A DNA stretch of 64,000 bases from Paracoccus sp. S3-43 (GCF_029027965.1 NZ_CP119082.1:3023001-3087000), one strand, 5' to 3'. Counted from the first letter of the stretch, positions 54,108-64,000 are shown. Numbers and translations are program-made. Notes: generated from the letters alone by a model not told the origin.

Positions 54108-55400
54108 TCAGCGCGCGCCTACGTCGATATAGTCGCGCTTGCCTTCGCCCACATAAAGCTGGCGCGGGCGGCCGATCTTGTTCTGCGGATCGGCGATCAT
54201 TTCCTTCCACTGCGCGATCCAGCCCACCGTGCGCGACAGCGCGAAGATCGGCGTGAACATCGAGGTCGGGAAGCCCATCGCCTCCAGAATGATGCCGGAA
54301 TAGAAATCGACGTTGGGATACAGCTTCTTCTCGATGAAGTAATCGTCTTCCAGCGCGATCTTTTCCAGCTCCTTCGCCACTTGCAACGTCGGGTTGTTCT
54401 GGACGCCCAGCAGATCCAGCACCTCGTCGGCGGATTCCTTCATCACCTTGGCGCGCGGGTCGAAGTTCTTGTAGACCCGGTGGCCGAAGCCCATCAGCTT
54501 GAACGAATCGCTCTTGTCCTTGGCGCGGGCGATGAATTCGGGGATCCGGTCGACGGTCCCGATCTCGCGCAGCATTTCCAGCGCGGCCTGGTTGGCGCCG
54601 CCATGGGCCGGTCCCCACAGGCAGGCGATCCCCGCCGCGATGCAGGCAAAGGGATTGGCCCCCGAAGACCCCGCCAGACGCACGGTCGAGGTCGAGGCGT
54701 TCTGTTCGTGATCGGCGTGCAGCGTGAAGATGCGGTCCATGGCGCGGGCCAGCGCCGGATCGACATTGTATTTCTCGGCCGGGACCGAAAAGCACATGTG
54801 CAGGAAGTTGCTGGCGTAATCCAGCTCGTTCTGCGGATAGACGAAGGGCTGGCCGATCGAATACTTATAGGCCATCGCGGCGATGGTCGGCAGCTTGGCG
54901 ATCAGCCGGATCGAGGCGACCTCGCGCTGCCAGGAATCGTTGATGTCGGTCGAATCGTGATAGAAGGCCGACATCGCGCCGACCACGCCCACCATGGTCG
55001 CCATGGGATGCGCGTCCCGGCGGAATCCGCGGAAGAAGTTGTGCATCTGTTCGTGAACCATCGTGTGACGGGTCACGCGACGCTCGAAATCCTCCATCTG
55101 CGCGGCGGTGGGCAGATCGCCGTACAGCAGCAGATAGCACACTTCCAGGTAATGCGACTTGGCGGCAAGCTGTTCGATGGGATAGCCGCGATACCACAGC
55201 TCTCCCTTGTCGCCGTCGATGAAGGTGATGGTCGAATCGCAGCTTGCGGTCGAGGTGAAGCCGGGATCATAGGTGAACACATCCGCCTGCCCGTACAGCT
55301 TGCGGATGTCCAGCACGTCCGGTCCCTGGGTGGGATGAAGGATCGGCAACTCGTATTCGGCGTCGTTGATCTTGAGTGTGGCGGTCTTCGCGTCGGCCAT
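54108..55400 (-). CDS. gltA: Citrate synthase
   Basis: A 430-residue type II citrate synthase. Active-site residues lie in [11 protein letters not shown] (His), [15 protein letters not shown] (His) and the C-terminal DFYSGIIL region (Asp). Start at 55400 ([11 protein letters not shown]). It condenses acetyl-CoA and oxaloacetate. It lies 92 bases downstream of gltX on the same strand. Confidence 0.97.
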   Translation of the reverse strand: MADAKTATLKINDAEYELPILHPTQGPDVLDIRKLYGQADVFTYDPGFTSTASCDSTITFIDGDKGELWYRGYPIEQLAAKSHYLEVCYLLLYGDLPTAAQMEDFERRVTRHTMVHEQMHNFFRGFRRDAHPMATMVGVVGAMSAFYHDSTDINDSWQREVASIRLIAKLPTIAAMAYKYSIGQPFVYPQNELDYASNFLHMCFSVPAEKYNVDPALARAMDRIFTLHADHEQNASTSTVRLAGSSGANPFACIAAGIACLWGPAHGGANQAALEMLREIGTVDRIPEFIARAKDKSDSFKLMGFGHRVYKNFDPRAKVMKESADEVLDLLGVQNNPTLQVAKELEKIALEDDYFIEKKLYPNVDFYSGIILEAMGFPTSMFTPIFALSRTVGWIAQWKEMIADPQNKIGRPRQLYVGEGKRDYIDVGAR

Positions 55401-55492
55401 CCAAAGCGTCCTTTCCGGCTGAGCCGGGCCGACCTTTGCGCTCGCGGGGGGGCGACTTCGCAGGGACGACCCTGGCATGTAAGGGCAGGCCG

Positions 55493-56899
55493 TCAGCCTG
55501 CCAATTCCGTCTGGTCCTGAAGCCGGGCCAGCGATTCCTCGCGGCCTAGCGCCGTCATCATGTCGAACACGCTGGGGGTCGTCGTCCGGCCGGCCAAGGC
55601 GGCGCGCAACGGCGCCGCAAGTTTGCCCAGGCCAACGCCGTTCTCCTCGGCGACCCGCTTGGCCGCCCCCTCCAGCTCGTCTCGGGTCCAGCTACCATGC
55701 TGCACTGCGGCAGTCAATGTGGACAGCATACCACGGGATACCGTATCCAGGGACTTCGACGCTTTCTCGTCCAAATCCACCGGCCGGTCGATCAGCGCGA
55801 ACCGCGCCTGGTCCAGCAGTTGCGGCAGGGTTTTCGCCTTTTCCTTCAACGCCGGAAGCGCCGCAGCCACCCTGTCCCTTTGACGCGGCGTCAGGGCCGG
55901 CGCGCCGGTTTCCGACAGGAAGTCGTCCAGGGCAGCCAGCAGATCGGCGTCGGGCATGGCGCCGATATGGTGGCCGCTCACATGCTCCAGCTTCTTGAAG
56001 TCCAGCCGCGCGGGCGCCCGGCCGATACCCGGCAGGTCGAACCACTCGCGCGCCTGGGCGTCGGTGAACAACTCGTCGTCGCCATGGCTCCAGCCCAGCC
56101 GCGCCAGGTAATTGCGCATCGCCGCCGGGGGATAGCCCAGGGCCGCGAATTCATGCAGGCCCACGGCGCCGTGGCGTTTCGACAGCTTCTTGCCGTCCTC
56201 GCCGTGGATCAGCGGGATATGGGCGAAGACCGGGCGCGGCCAGCCCATCGCGTCGAAGATCTGCACCTGCCGGAAGGTGTTGGTCAGGTGGTCGTCGCCC
56301 CGGATCACATGGGTCACGCCCATGTCGTGATCGTCCACCACCACCGCCAGCATATAGGTGGGCGTGCCGTCCGAGCGCAGGATGATCATGTCGTCCAGCT
56401 GGTCGTTGGCGACCCTGACCTGCCCCTGAACGGCATCGTCGATCACCGTTTCGCCCTCGCGCGGGGCGCGCAGGCGGATCGCGGAGGGCGCGCCATCGGT
56501 TTCGGGCGGCAGGTCGGTCGCGTCGCGCCAAGGGCTTTGGAACGGCTGGCGGGGGTTGGCCTCGCGCCATGCGGCGATCTCCTCGGGCGTGGAAAAGCAC
56601 TTGTAGGCGGTGCCGTCGGCCAGCATCTGCCGCGCGACCTCGGCATGGCGGTCGCGGCGCTCGAACTGGCTGATCGGATCGCCGTCCCAGTCCAGGCCCA
56701 GCCAGGTCAGGCCCTTCAGGATCGCCTCGGTCGCCTCGGGGGTCGAACGCGCGCGGTCCGTATCCTCGATCCGCAGCAGGAACCTGCCGCCCCGGCCGCG
56801 CGCATAAAGCCAGTTGAACAGCGCCGTGCGCGCCCCGCCGATATGCAGGTATCCCGTCGGGGACGGCGCGAAGCGGGTGACAACCTGGGTCTCGGACAT
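55493..56899 (-). CDS. gltX: Glutamyl-tRNA synthetase
   Basis: A 468-residue class I synthetase with [20 protein letters not shown] (HIGH region), [10 protein letters not shown] (KMSKS region) and a C-terminal anticodon-binding domain. A small hairpin GGCAGGC/GCCTGCC overlaps its stop codon. Divergent from comEC with 98 bases between. Confidence 0.96.
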   Translation of the reverse strand: MSETQVVTRFAPSPTGYLHIGGARTALFNWLYARGRGGRFLLRIEDTDRARSTPEATEAILKGLTWLGLDWDGDPISQFERRDRHAEVARQMLADGTAYKCFSTPEEIAAWREANPRQPFQSPWRDATDLPPETDGAPSAIRLRAPREGETVIDDAVQGQVRVANDQLDDMIILRSDGTPTYMLAVVVDDHDMGVTHVIRGDDHLTNTFRQVQIFDAMGWPRPVFAHIPLIHGEDGKKLSKRHGAVGLHEFAALGYPPAAMRNYLARLGWSHGDDELFTDAQAREWFDLPGIGRAPARLDFKKLEHVSGHHIGAMPDADLLAALDDFLSETGAPALTPRQRDRVAAALPALKEKAKTLPQLLDQARFALIDRPVDLDEKASKSLDTVSRGMLSTLTAAVQHGSWTRDELEGAAKRVAEENGVGLGKLAAPLRAALAGRTTTPSVFDMMTALGREESLARLQDQTELAG

Positions 56900-56997
56900 G
56901 GCGGCCTTCCTTGGGTCGATGCGGCATTAACGCTTTGGTAAGCAGTCCATGCCATCCTTCGCGGCAGGAATAGAGAAGCCGGTGCGAAAGGACAAGA

Positions 56998-59160
56998 ATG
57001 GCTGCCGCCCAGGGCGACATCACCGCGCTGCCGGGGTTTTCGGGCGCGCGCGCCGCGCCGCGCCATGCGGCCGCGCGGCCCGCCCGGATGGCGGCCACGC
57101 TGCGCGCCGGGCTGCTCGCCTGGGTGCCGATCTGCATGGCGGCCGGGATCGCGCTGTGGTTCGCCCTGCCCGTCGCGCCGGGCCTCGGCATCTGGACGGC
57201 GCTTGGCCTGCTGGCGGCGGCGGCGCTTGCGGTGGGACGGGCCGCGCTGCCCTGGGCCGAAAGCGGGCGGATCGGCTGGCCGATGGCCGACGCGCTGCGG
57301 ATCGGGTCCATGGCGCTGTTGCTGATGATCGCGGGCTTCGGCCTGATCGGCCTGCGCTCGGCCATGGTCGCGGCGCCGGTGATGGAATGGCGCTATTACG
57401 GCCCGGTCGAGGGGCGGCTGGTGGAGATCGACCGCTCGGCCCGCGACCGGATCCGGCTGACGCTGGACCGGGTGGTGCTGCGCGACACCGCGCCCGACCG
57501 CACGCCCGACAAGGTGCGGCTGTCGCTGATGGACCAGACCGACCCACTGCCGCCGCTGGGCCAGCGGGTGATGCTGACCGGCCATCTTGGCCCGCCGCCC
57601 GCCCCGGCCTCTCCGGGCAGCTTCGATTTCCGCTGGCTCGCCTGGTTCGAGGGGCTGGGCGCGGTCGGCTATACCCGCACCCCGATCATGACCGTGGAAC
57701 CGGCCGGGGGCGGGCCGTGGGCCATGCACCGCACGCGCATGGCGGTCAGCCGGGCGATCCAGGAGGGCATCGGCGGGCAGGAAGGCGCGGTGGCAGCCGC
57801 GCTGATGACCGGCGACCGTTCGGGGATCGAGGAGGCCACGAACGAGGTCATGCGGGCCTCGAACCTTTACCACATCATCTCGATTTCCGGCCTGCACATG
57901 TCGATGCTGGCGGGCTTCGTCTATACCGCGCTGCGCATGGCCCTGGTGCTGGCGCAGGGCCTGGGCGCGCCCCTGCCGCAGGCGGTCCACAAACTCGCGG
58001 CGCTTGGCGCGCTGGCCGCGTCGGCCGCCTATCTGTGGCTGTCGGGCGGCGGCGTCGCCACCGAACGCGCCTTCGTCATGGTCGCGGTGATGCTGCTGGC
58101 GATCATCGCCGACCGGCGCGCCATATCGCTGCGCACCATCGCCCTGGCGGCGACCCTCATCCTGATCTATTCGCCCGAGGCCGTGACCCATCCCGGCTTC
58201 CAGATGAGCTTCGCGGCCACCGTGGCCCTGATCCTGTCTGCCGGTCCCTGGTCGCGCATCGCGCCGCACCTGCCCTTCTGGCTGCGGCCGGTGGCGATGC
58301 TGATCGTGTCGTCTCTGGTGGCGTCCATCGCCACCTCGCCCTTGGCGGCGGCGCATTTCAACAGGATGGCACAATATGGCCTGCTGGCGAACCTGCTCGT
58401 GGTGCCGGTGATGGGCACACTGGTGATGCCGGCTGGCGTGATCGGCGCGCTGCTGGCCCCGGTCGGGCTGGCGGGACCGGCGCTGTGGGTGATGGGCCTG
58501 GGCACCCGCTGGATGCTGTGGGTCGCGGACCATGTAGCGGGCCTGGGCGGCGCGGTCACCGCCCTGCCCCTGCCGCCCGCGCCGGTGATCCCGCTGATGT
58601 GCTTTGGCGCGACGCTGGCGGTGCTGTGCTGGCAGGGCCTGTCGCTGCGGCGCAGCCTGACAGGGGCGGGATTTCTGGCCGGGATGGCGATGCTGGCCGC
58701 CTCGGGGGCGATCTGGCTGACCGCCAGCCGCCCGCTGCTGCTGGTCGCCCCGGAAGGCGAGGCGGTGGGCCTGATGACGGCGCGGGGCCGCGCGGTCTCC
58801 AAACCCTCGGGCGGGGCCTTCGTGGTCGAGACCTGGTTGCAGGAAGACGGCGAGATCGTCACGCAAGAGGAGTCCGCCGCCCGCCCTGCCTGGGAGGGCG
58901 ACAGGCGCGACCGGATGGCCGCGCTGCCGCAGGGCTGGCAGATCTGGCATTTCACCGGCAAGGGGGCCGAGACCCGCGCGCCCGCCGCCTGTCAGCCACG
59001 GCGCATCGTGGTGGTCGCGGCCAGGGTCAAGGGGGGCGACTGGCCCTGCCTGATGCTGGACCAGTCGCGCTTGCGGGAAACCGGGGCCATGGCCATCGGC
59101 TTCGATGACGACGGCCCCGTCCTGCGCGGCGTCAACGCCGCCCGCCGCGATCCGGGATGA
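56998..59160 (+). CDS. comEC: ComEC/Rec2-family membrane protein lacking the beta-lactamase-like domain
   Basis: A 720-residue protein with an N-terminal hydrophobic region, an OB-like periplasmic segment (VEGRLVEIDRSARDRIRLTL) and a competence domain with several helices (NLYHIISISGLHMSMLAGF, VTHPGFQMSFAATVALIL). After the last helix near 575 only a short domain follows, with no HxHxDH metal motif, so the C-terminal metallo-beta-lactamase domain of classical ComEC is absent or replaced. ComEC forms the inner-membrane DNA uptake channel; no other competence genes are in the window. Confidence 0.9.
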   Translation: MAAAQGDITALPGFSGARAAPRHAAARPARMAATLRAGLLAWVPICMAAGIALWFALPVAPGLGIWTALGLLAAAALAVGRAALPWAESGRIGWPMADALRIGSMALLLMIAGFGLIGLRSAMVAAPVMEWRYYGPVEGRLVEIDRSARDRIRLTLDRVVLRDTAPDRTPDKVRLSLMDQTDPLPPLGQRVMLTGHLGPPPAPASPGSFDFRWLAWFEGLGAVGYTRTPIMTVEPAGGGPWAMHRTRMAVSRAIQEGIGGQEGAVAAALMTGDRSGIEEATNEVMRASNLYHIISISGLHMSMLAGFVYTALRMALVLAQGLGAPLPQAVHKLAALGALAASAAYLWLSGGGVATERAFVMVAVMLLAIIADRRAISLRTIALAATLILIYSPEAVTHPGFQMSFAATVALILSAGPWSRIAPHLPFWLRPVAMLIVSSLVASIATSPLAAAHFNRMAQYGLLANLLVVPVMGTLVMPAGVIGALLAPVGLAGPALWVMGLGTRWMLWVADHVAGLGGAVTALPLPPAPVIPLMCFGATLAVLCWQGLSLRRSLTGAGFLAGMAMLAASGAIWLTASRPLLLVAPEGEAVGLMTARGRAVSKPSGGAFVVETWLQEDGEIVTQEESAARPAWEGDRRDRMAALPQGWQIWHFTGKGAETRAPAACQPRRIVVVAARVKGGDWPCLMLDQSRLRETGAMAIGFDDDGPVLRGVNAARRDPG

Positions 59161-59182
59161 CGGCCCAAGGCGCGGGCGGGCG

Positions 59183-60364
59183 TCAGATCCCCGCATCGAT
59201 GATCGCGCGGGCCAGAACCGGCACGGTGTGCTGGTTCAGCCCGGCGATGTTCAGCCGCGAATCGCCCACCATATAGATCGCGGCCTCGGATTTCAGCTTC
59301 TGGACCTGCTCCGGCGTCGCGCCCAGGCGCGAGAACATGCCGCGATGCTGGCCGATGAAGTCGAAACGGTCGCTGCCCGACAGATCCCGCAGTTCCGAGG
59401 CCAGTTGCGCGCGCAGGCCCAGCATGGTGCCCCGCACCTCCTCCAGCTCGGCGGCCCAGTCGGCGCGCAGGGCGTCGTCGGTCAGGATGGTGCTGACGAT
59501 CCGCGCGCCGTGGTCGGGCGGGAAGGAATAGGTCTGCCGGTTCAGGAAGGCCATCGAGCCTTGCGCCAGATCGCGCGCGGCGGTGTTTTCGGCCAGCGCG
59601 AACAGGATGCCGGTGCGTTCGCGATAGATGCCGAAGTTCTTGCTGCACGATGCGGCGATCAGCACCTCGGGCAGGCGGGCGGCGATCAGGCGGGTCGCCT
59701 CGGCATCGGCGTCAAGCCCGTCGCCGAAACCCTGATAGGCCAGGTCGATCAGCGGGATGGCGCCGGATTTCTCCAGGATCGCGGCGACCTCGGCCCATTG
59801 TTCCAGCGTCAGGTTGGCGCCGGTCGGGTTGTGGCAGCAGCCGTGCAGAAGGACCAGATCACCCTTGCCCGCCTTGGCAATATCGTCCTTCAGCCCCTCG
59901 AAATCGACGCCGCGCGTCGCCGCGTCGAAATAGCGGTATTCGACGAAGGACAGGCCCATGAACGTCATGATCGACAGGTGGTTCGGCCAGGTCGGGTTCG
60001 AGACATGAACCGTCATCCCCGGATTGGCCAGCCGCGCCAGTTCCAGCGCCTGCCGGATCGCGCCCGTGCCGCCCACCGTCGCCAGGGATGCCAGCCGGTC
60101 CGTGGGCACGTCCTTCAGCACCATCCGCGCCATGGCGTCGCGGTAATCCGCCTCTCCGGCAAGCCCGGTATAGACCTTGGTGGTCTGGGTTTCCCAGATC
60201 CGCTGCTCGGCCGCCTTGACCGCGCGCATGACCGGCGTCACCCCCTGCGGATCCTTGTAGACGCCGACTCCCAGGTCGATCTTGCCCTGCCGGGTGTCGG
60301 CCTTGAATTCCTCGGTCAGCTTGAGGATCGAATCGGGGGCTTGCGGTTTGAGGTTCGACAGCAT
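59183..60364 (-). CDS. Aromatic/aspartate amino acid aminotransferase (class I)
   Basis: A 393-residue PLP enzyme similar to AspC/TyrB: GVGVYKDPQGVTPVMRAVK, LLHGCCHNPTGANLTLEQW, YQGFGDGLDADA and PLP-lysine in CSKNFGIYRERTG. AspC-type enzymes pair with 2-oxoglutarate; whether aromatic or aspartate is preferred cannot be told. ATG at 60364 shares one base with the sseA stop. Confidence 0.93.
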   Translation of the reverse strand: MLSNLKPQAPDSILKLTEEFKADTRQGKIDLGVGVYKDPQGVTPVMRAVKAAEQRIWETQTTKVYTGLAGEADYRDAMARMVLKDVPTDRLASLATVGGTGAIRQALELARLANPGMTVHVSNPTWPNHLSIMTFMGLSFVEYRYFDAATRGVDFEGLKDDIAKAGKGDLVLLHGCCHNPTGANLTLEQWAEVAAILEKSGAIPLIDLAYQGFGDGLDADAEATRLIAARLPEVLIAASCSKNFGIYRERTGILFALAENTAARDLAQGSMAFLNRQTYSFPPDHGARIVSTILTDDALRADWAAELEEVRGTMLGLRAQLASELRDLSGSDRFDFIGQHRGMFSRLGATPEQVQKLKSEAAIYMVGDSRLNIAGLNQHTVPVLARAIIDAGI

Positions 60365-61218
60365 CAGGCGTCTCCGGTTGCGATGGGCAGGTCGGGGAAG
60401 CTGCCCCATTCGGTCCAGCTTCCATCGTAAAGCGAGTGGTTGCGGTGCCCGATCCGCTCCAGCGCCAGCGACAGCACGGCGGCGGTGACGCCGCTGCCGC
60501 AACTGGTGATGACGGGCTGTTTCAGATCGACCCCGGCGGATTCGAATTCCGCGCGCAGGGCCTCGGGCGATTTCATCGTGCCGTCGGCGTTCAGCAGCCG
60601 CCCGAAGGGCAGGTTGCGGGCGCCGGGGATATGGCCCGAGCGCAGGCCGGGCCGCGGCTCGGGCGCGTCGCCCCGGAACCGCTCGGGCGCGCGGGCGTCG
60701 ATGATCTGATGATCGCCCAGCTTGCTGGCGGCGGCGACCTGGGTCACGTCGCGCACCAGCCCCGCCTGGCGCTGCACGGTGATGTGGCGGTCGCGCAGGA
60801 TCGGCGGCATGTCCTCGGTGGGGCGGCCCTCGGCCTTCCATTTGGCGAAGCCGCCGTCCAGCACCGCCACGTCGGTCTTGCCCATCAGCCGGAAGGTCCA
60901 CCAGACCCGCGCGGCGCTGCGCAGGTCGGAATTGTCATAGATGACGACCTGATGCCCGTCGCCCACCCCCATCGCCCGCATCCGGCTGATGAACAGCTCG
61001 ACCGGGGGGGCCATGTGCGGCAGGGTCGAACGCTTGTCGGAAATCGCGTCGATGTCGAAGAACCGCGCGCCGGGGATATGGGCCGCGTCATATTCGGCGC
61101 GGCCGTCGCGCCCCGTCGCGGGCATGTGCCAGCTTGCATCCAGGATGCGCAGGTCGGGATCGTTCAGATGCGCCGCCAGCCATTCGGTCGAGACCAGGGT
61201 TTTCGGATCGTCCTGCAT
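60364..61218 (-). CDS. sseA: 3-mercaptopyruvate sulfurtransferase
   Basis: A 284-residue two-domain rhodanese. Persulfide-forming Cys in TSCGSGVTA near residue 240; CGSG(V/T)T-type loops distinguish mercaptopyruvate sulfurtransferase from thiosulfate rhodanese. Also DASWHMP at the start and DGGFAKWKAEGRP. Overlap with the aminotransferase gene suggests linked cysteine breakdown (transamination to mercaptopyruvate, then desulfuration), an inference. Confidence 0.93.
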   Translation of the reverse strand: MQDDPKTLVSTEWLAAHLNDPDLRILDASWHMPATGRDGRAEYDAAHIPGARFFDIDAISDKRSTLPHMAPPVELFISRMRAMGVGDGHQVVIYDNSDLRSAARVWWTFRLMGKTDVAVLDGGFAKWKAEGRPTEDMPPILRDRHITVQRQAGLVRDVTQVAAASKLGDHQIIDARAPERFRGDAPEPRPGLRSGHIPGARNLPFGRLLNADGTMKSPEALRAEFESAGVDLKQPVITSCGSGVTAAVLSLALERIGHRNHSLYDGSWTEWGSFPDLPIATGDA

Positions 61219-61281
61219 GGCCCTCTCCGCTCATGATGCGGGCCTGATCTACAGGGCGATGCGCGCCCGCGCAATGGCTTG

Positions 61282-61752
61282 TCAGCCCTGCTTCAGCAGC
61301 CGCTGCTTCTGGCGGTTCCAGTCGCGCTTGGCGTCGGTTTCGCGCTTGTCGTGGTTCTTCTTGCCCTTGGCGACGCCGATCTTCAGCTTCACGATGCCGC
61401 GGTGGTTGAAATACATCACCAGCGGGATCAGGGTCATCCCCTCGCGCCCGACGGCCTGCCATAGCCGCGCCAGTTCCTTGCGGCTGACCAGCAGCTTACG
61501 CTTGCGGCGTTCCTCGTGCCCGAAGACCCCGGCCTGCTTGTAGGCGGCGATATAGCCGTTGATGAGCCACAACTCGCCATCCTCGACCGAGGCATAGCTT
61601 TCGGCGATGTTCGACTGGCCGGTGCGCAGGGATTTGACCTCGGACCCGGTCAGCATGATCCCGGCCTCCAGATCGCTTTCGATGAAGTAATCGAAGCGCG
61701 CCCGCCGGTTTTCGGCGATGATCTTGTAGTTCTTGTCGGGATCCGTGGCCAT
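61282..61752 (-). CDS. smpB: SsrA-binding protein SmpB
   Basis: A 156-residue tmRNA partner with [30 protein letters not shown] and the basic C-terminus [14 protein letters not shown] at 61752 gives the conserved N-terminus; the longer frame is not supported. Needed for trans-translation. tmRNA is not in the window. Confidence 0.97.
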   Translation of the reverse strand: MATDPDKNYKIIAENRRARFDYFIESDLEAGIMLTGSEVKSLRTGQSNIAESYASVEDGELWLINGYIAAYKQAGVFGHEERRKRKLLVSRKELARLWQAVGREGMTLIPLVMYFNHRGIVKLKIGVAKGKKNHDKRETDAKRDWNRQKQRLLKQG

Positions 61753-61843
61753 GACGGGGTTAGATAGGGGGCGGCGGACGGCGTGTAAAGATGCGCCGCC
61801 CCCTTGATCCCGTCCGTCATTGATCCGAAGGGACCGGCGGACC

Positions 61844-62593
61844 CTAGCTGAACCGGCGGCGCAATCCCGCGACCAGGCCAAGTCCCGTCAACATCAGCCA
61901 CGCCCCGGCAGGCAGTGGCACGGGCGCGGGATTGACCTGCTCGTCCGTTCCCTCGACCCCAACGGTGAAGCCGTTCCAGTATTCGTTGGTGAGCGATGTC
62001 CAGGTCAGCATCGTGAAGGTATCGGGCAGCAGGATCGTGCCATGCGGTTCGCCTCCGGTGCTGTTCAGCGAATAGGTGCCATCTCCATTGTCGACGCGGA
62101 CGACATTACCCGAACCCCAATACCCGGCGCTGTCGGCGCCCGCGCCGTCGATATTCGCGCCGGTATTGCTGAGAATCTTGAAGTCCTGGTCAAAACGCCA
62201 GCCATTGCCGTTCAGACTGACATAGGACAGGTAAAGGTTGGCCACTGCCTTCGAGAAGCTGAGCGTTTGCGGACCCGCATATTGCAGTGCAATCAGTTCC
62301 GCCGCCGGCGGGCGGTTGTCGACGCCATCAGGCCCGATGCTGGTATAGGGCGAATTGGTTGCACCGCCGGTGAAATAATCGACGCCGGTCCCGGTCTGGA
62401 TGAAACCCACACCGGTCTTGTTGCGGTAGGTCACGTCGATGACCTCGGTCCCGGAGGTGATCTGGCCATAGGCGGTGAAGCCTTCGGCGGTGGCCTGGTG
62501 GCTTTGCCAGTCGATCCAGTTCACCGACTTGGCAGCGGCCGGGGTCACGTAAGCTGTAGAGATCAGCAAGGCCGGAATCAGAAAGCGAGTCAT
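61844..62593 (-). CDS. Secreted VPLPA-CTERM protein
   Basis: A 249-residue protein with signal peptide ([21 protein letters not shown]), a Gly/Asn/Thr-rich beta region and a C-terminal sorting signal: [15 protein letters not shown], hydrophobic helix and RRRFS tail. Third such protein in this window. Function unknown; likely surface-exposed. Confidence 0.75.
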   Translation of the reverse strand: MTRFLIPALLISTAYVTPAAAKSVNWIDWQSHQATAEGFTAYGQITSGTEVIDVTYRNKTGVGFIQTGTGVDYFTGGATNSPYTSIGPDGVDNRPPAAELIALQYAGPQTLSFSKAVANLYLSYVSLNGNGWRFDQDFKILSNTGANIDGAGADSAGYWGSGNVVRVDNGDGTYSLNSTGGEPHGTILLPDTFTMLTWTSLTNEYWNGFTVGVEGTDEQVNPAPVPLPAGAWLMLTGLGLVAGLRRRFS

Positions 62594-62892
62594 GAGCGAT
62601 CCTCGTTACTCATTAAAATGCTATTCACCCTACCGTGACCGACTGATTCTCAGGAGCGTTTTTTTGATCGCGTCCACGCAGGAATTCTTTCCGTCACATC
62701 TGGCCTCGCGGTCGATCGGGCGCCTGCGGCTGGAATGCAACGCCGCCTTTTCTCTTTTACAAATTCCATGGCTATCCGCAGCAAGGATGATCGCGCACCC
62801 TTCGGAAGGCCGGACCCGCATGAACCGGACCGACGCGGCGACCGTGGCCGGCGCGGGTAAAGCCAGCCAGAAAACATAGTGACAGGAAGCCC
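62594..62892. other. Divergent intergenic region before the P1 peptidase gene
   Basis: No convincing gene. A+T-rich next to the VPLPA-CTERM start, with minus-strand TAGCATTTTAATGAG as a possible -10 area and ACGAGGAT as its ribosome site. GACAGGAAG precedes the plus-strand gene. Confidence 0.5.
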
Positions 62893-63882
62893 ATGTATTC
62901 CGGCCCCCGCAACCTCATCACCGACATCCCCGGCCTGCTTGTCGGCAATGCCACCGACGCGCGCCTGAAATCCGGCGTCACGGTGCTGACCGCCGACAAG
63001 CCCTTCGCGGGGGCCGTGCATGTGATGGGTGGGGCGCCGGGGACGCGGGAAACCGACCTGCTGGCCCCCGACAAGCTGGTAAGTCAGGTCGATGCGCTTG
63101 TCCTGTCGGGCGGGTCGGCCTTCGGGCTGGCCGCTTGCGACGGGGCGATGGCGGGGCTGCGCGCGGCGGGGCGCGGCTTTGCCGTGGGCGCGGCGCGGGT
63201 GCCGATCGTGCCGGGCGCCATCGTCTTCGACCTGCTGAACGGCGGCGACAAGGGGTGGGCGGAGAATCCTTATCCCGCGCTTGGGCGGGCGGCGCTTGAC
63301 GCGGCCGGCGCGGATTTCGCCATCGGCACTGCGGGCGCGGGGACCGGGGCCACGACCGGGAACCTCAAGGGCGGGCTGGGATCGGCCTCGGCCGTGCTGG
63401 CCGGCGGGGCGACGGTGGCCGCCCTGGTCGTGGTCAATGCCCTGGGCCGGGCCACGGTCGGCGAGACCCGGCATTTCTGGGCCGCGCCTTGGGAACTGGA
63501 TGCGGAATTCGGCGGGCTTGGCCTGCCAGGCGCCTTTCCCGCCAACCACGAGCCGCACCCCGCCAAGCGGATGGGAGAGGCGACCACCATCGCCATCGTC
63601 GCCACCGACGCGGCCCTGGACAAGCCCGCGCTGCAACGGCTGGCGACCGCCGCGCATGACGGCATGGCACGCGCCCTTGCGCCCAGCCACACGCCCTTCG
63701 ACGGCGATCTGGTCTTTGCGGTCTCGACCGGCGCAAGGCCGCTGGCCGATCCGGCCGCCGATCCGTTCCTGCTGGGCCATGCCGCCGCGTCCTGCCTGGC
63801 GCGGGCGATTGCGCGAGGCGTCCATGCCGCCATTCCGCAGCCGGGCGACCGGCAACCCTGCTGGCGCGACCTGCGCGCATGA
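62893..63882 (+). CDS. P1-family peptidase (S58/DmpA-NylC-like)
   Basis: A 329-residue protein of the P1/DmpA self-processing hydrolase family: NLITDIPGLLVGNATD, TVLTADKPFAGAVHVMGGAPGTRETD, LSGGSAFGLAACDG, GNLKGGLGS. The likely nucleophile is a Thr at the start of TTIAIVATDA (near residue 231), where NylC-like relatives self-cleave; the residue before it is Ala rather than the usual Asn. Substrate could be beta-amino peptides or amides. Confidence 0.85.
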   Translation: MYSGPRNLITDIPGLLVGNATDARLKSGVTVLTADKPFAGAVHVMGGAPGTRETDLLAPDKLVSQVDALVLSGGSAFGLAACDGAMAGLRAAGRGFAVGAARVPIVPGAIVFDLLNGGDKGWAENPYPALGRAALDAAGADFAIGTAGAGTGATTGNLKGGLGSASAVLAGGATVAALVVVNALGRATVGETRHFWAAPWELDAEFGGLGLPGAFPANHEPHPAKRMGEATTIAIVATDAALDKPALQRLATAAHDGMARALAPSHTPFDGDLVFAVSTGARPLADPAADPFLLGHAAASCLARAIARGVHAAIPQPGDRQPCWRDLRA

Positions 63883-63900
63883 CAAGGGCGCATATGACAA

Positions 63901-63927
63901 GGGCGGCGTGCAGACCGCACGCCGCCC
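63901..63927. terminator. Strong hairpin after the P1 peptidase gene
   Basis: Perfect 10-bp stem GGGCGGCGTG/CACGCCGCCC with a 7-base loop, 19 bases after the stop. No T-run, so the terminator role is uncertain. Confidence 0.45.
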
Positions 63928-63965
63928 CATCAGAGAGAGAGGGTCGCCAAGAGGGAAACTTGACG

Positions 63966-64000
63966 ATGCCTGTCCAACGCAGCCGATTGCTCTTGGTTCA
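63966..64000 (+). CDS. Possible start of a next gene (cut by window end)
   Basis: An ATG at 63966 opens a frame MPVQRSRLLLV to the window edge, preceded by AGAGGGAAA eleven or so bases upstream. Only 11 residues are visible, so this is a suggestion, not an identification. Confidence 0.25.
   Translation, partial: MPVQRSRLLLV

Noticed and set aside
56716..59196. Minus-strand frame of about 820 codons opposite comEC
   Set aside because: Arg/His/Gln-rich antisense shadow; the plus strand encodes a recognisable membrane protein.
62592..62879. Plus-strand frame of 95 codons before the P1 peptidase
   Set aside because: It starts within the 5' end of the divergent gene and lies in an A+T-rich promoter region; no features of a real protein.

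Overview
This 64 kb window is a high-GC, gene-dense chromosomal segment from an alphaproteobacterium of the Rhodobacteraceae (Paracoccus-like; the genus is an inference from gene content and order, not tested). Supporting signs are the order bamE / DUF177-rpmF-plsX-fabH / ihfA-merR / tRNA-Pro, the mreBCD-mrdA-rodA cluster, the argS-SPOR-nagZ-scpA-scpB run, a phosphatidylcholine synthase, a fused two-domain dCTP deaminase, a bacteriophytochrome, and VPLPA-CTERM surface proteins. Most genes are housekeeping; no prophage, insertion sequence or CRISPR array was seen.

Layout. 1-646: end of a flagellar operon (flhB tail, FliJ-like protein). 880-5558: a small extracytoplasmic-stress locus with a divergent secreted subtilase, an ECF sigma factor, a membrane anti-sigma factor and an RTX calcium-binding protein; three genes here carry the same promoter-like motif GGGAATAW-N14-CGTM. 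5727-11657: orphan periplasmic glucan protein OpgD, then matB-matA (malonate to acetyl-CoA), a frameshifted small membrane protein and an AbrB-family transporter. 11890-14981: heme oxygenase plus bacteriophytochrome histidine kinase. 15085-21622: ghrA and the rod-shape operon mreB-mreC-mreD-mrdA-rodA. 21945-24020: two VPLPA-CTERM secreted proteins, the first visibly more A+T-rich. 24222-25953: leuA behind a short leucine-rich leader peptide whose Leu codons can pair with the leuA ribosome-binding region. 26216-29816: peptide-type ABC binding protein, pcs, an SseB-family protein and an internally deleted serine hydrolase pseudogene. 29834-36170: bamE, DUF177, rpmF, plsX, fabH, a DksA-like zinc protein, ihfA, merR, tRNA-Pro(GGG), dcd.

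36244-43131 is a long minus-strand run (RNA methyltransferase, small protein, scpB, scpA, nagZ, SPOR protein, argS). 43406-53311 is mostly plus strand (DEAD-box helicase with a repetitive basic tail, lnt, bolA, glpX, recJ, UPF0173 hydrolase, Xaa-Pro aminopeptidase) with a divergent J-domain protein. 53369-61752 holds an SDR protein, gltA, gltX, comEC (plus), an aromatic/aspartate aminotransferase, sseA and smpB. 61844-63882 holds a third VPLPA-CTERM protein and a P1-family (S58/NylC-like) peptidase.

The most interesting signals are (i) the internally coherent ECF regulon with three identically spaced promoter motifs, (ii) the leuA leader, where the RNA looks arranged for translational rather than terminator-based attenuation, and (iii) four copies of a dispersed GC-rich palindromic element ending in GGATATTT and usually GAAGAAG, placed at gene 3' ends and affecting two gene boundaries.
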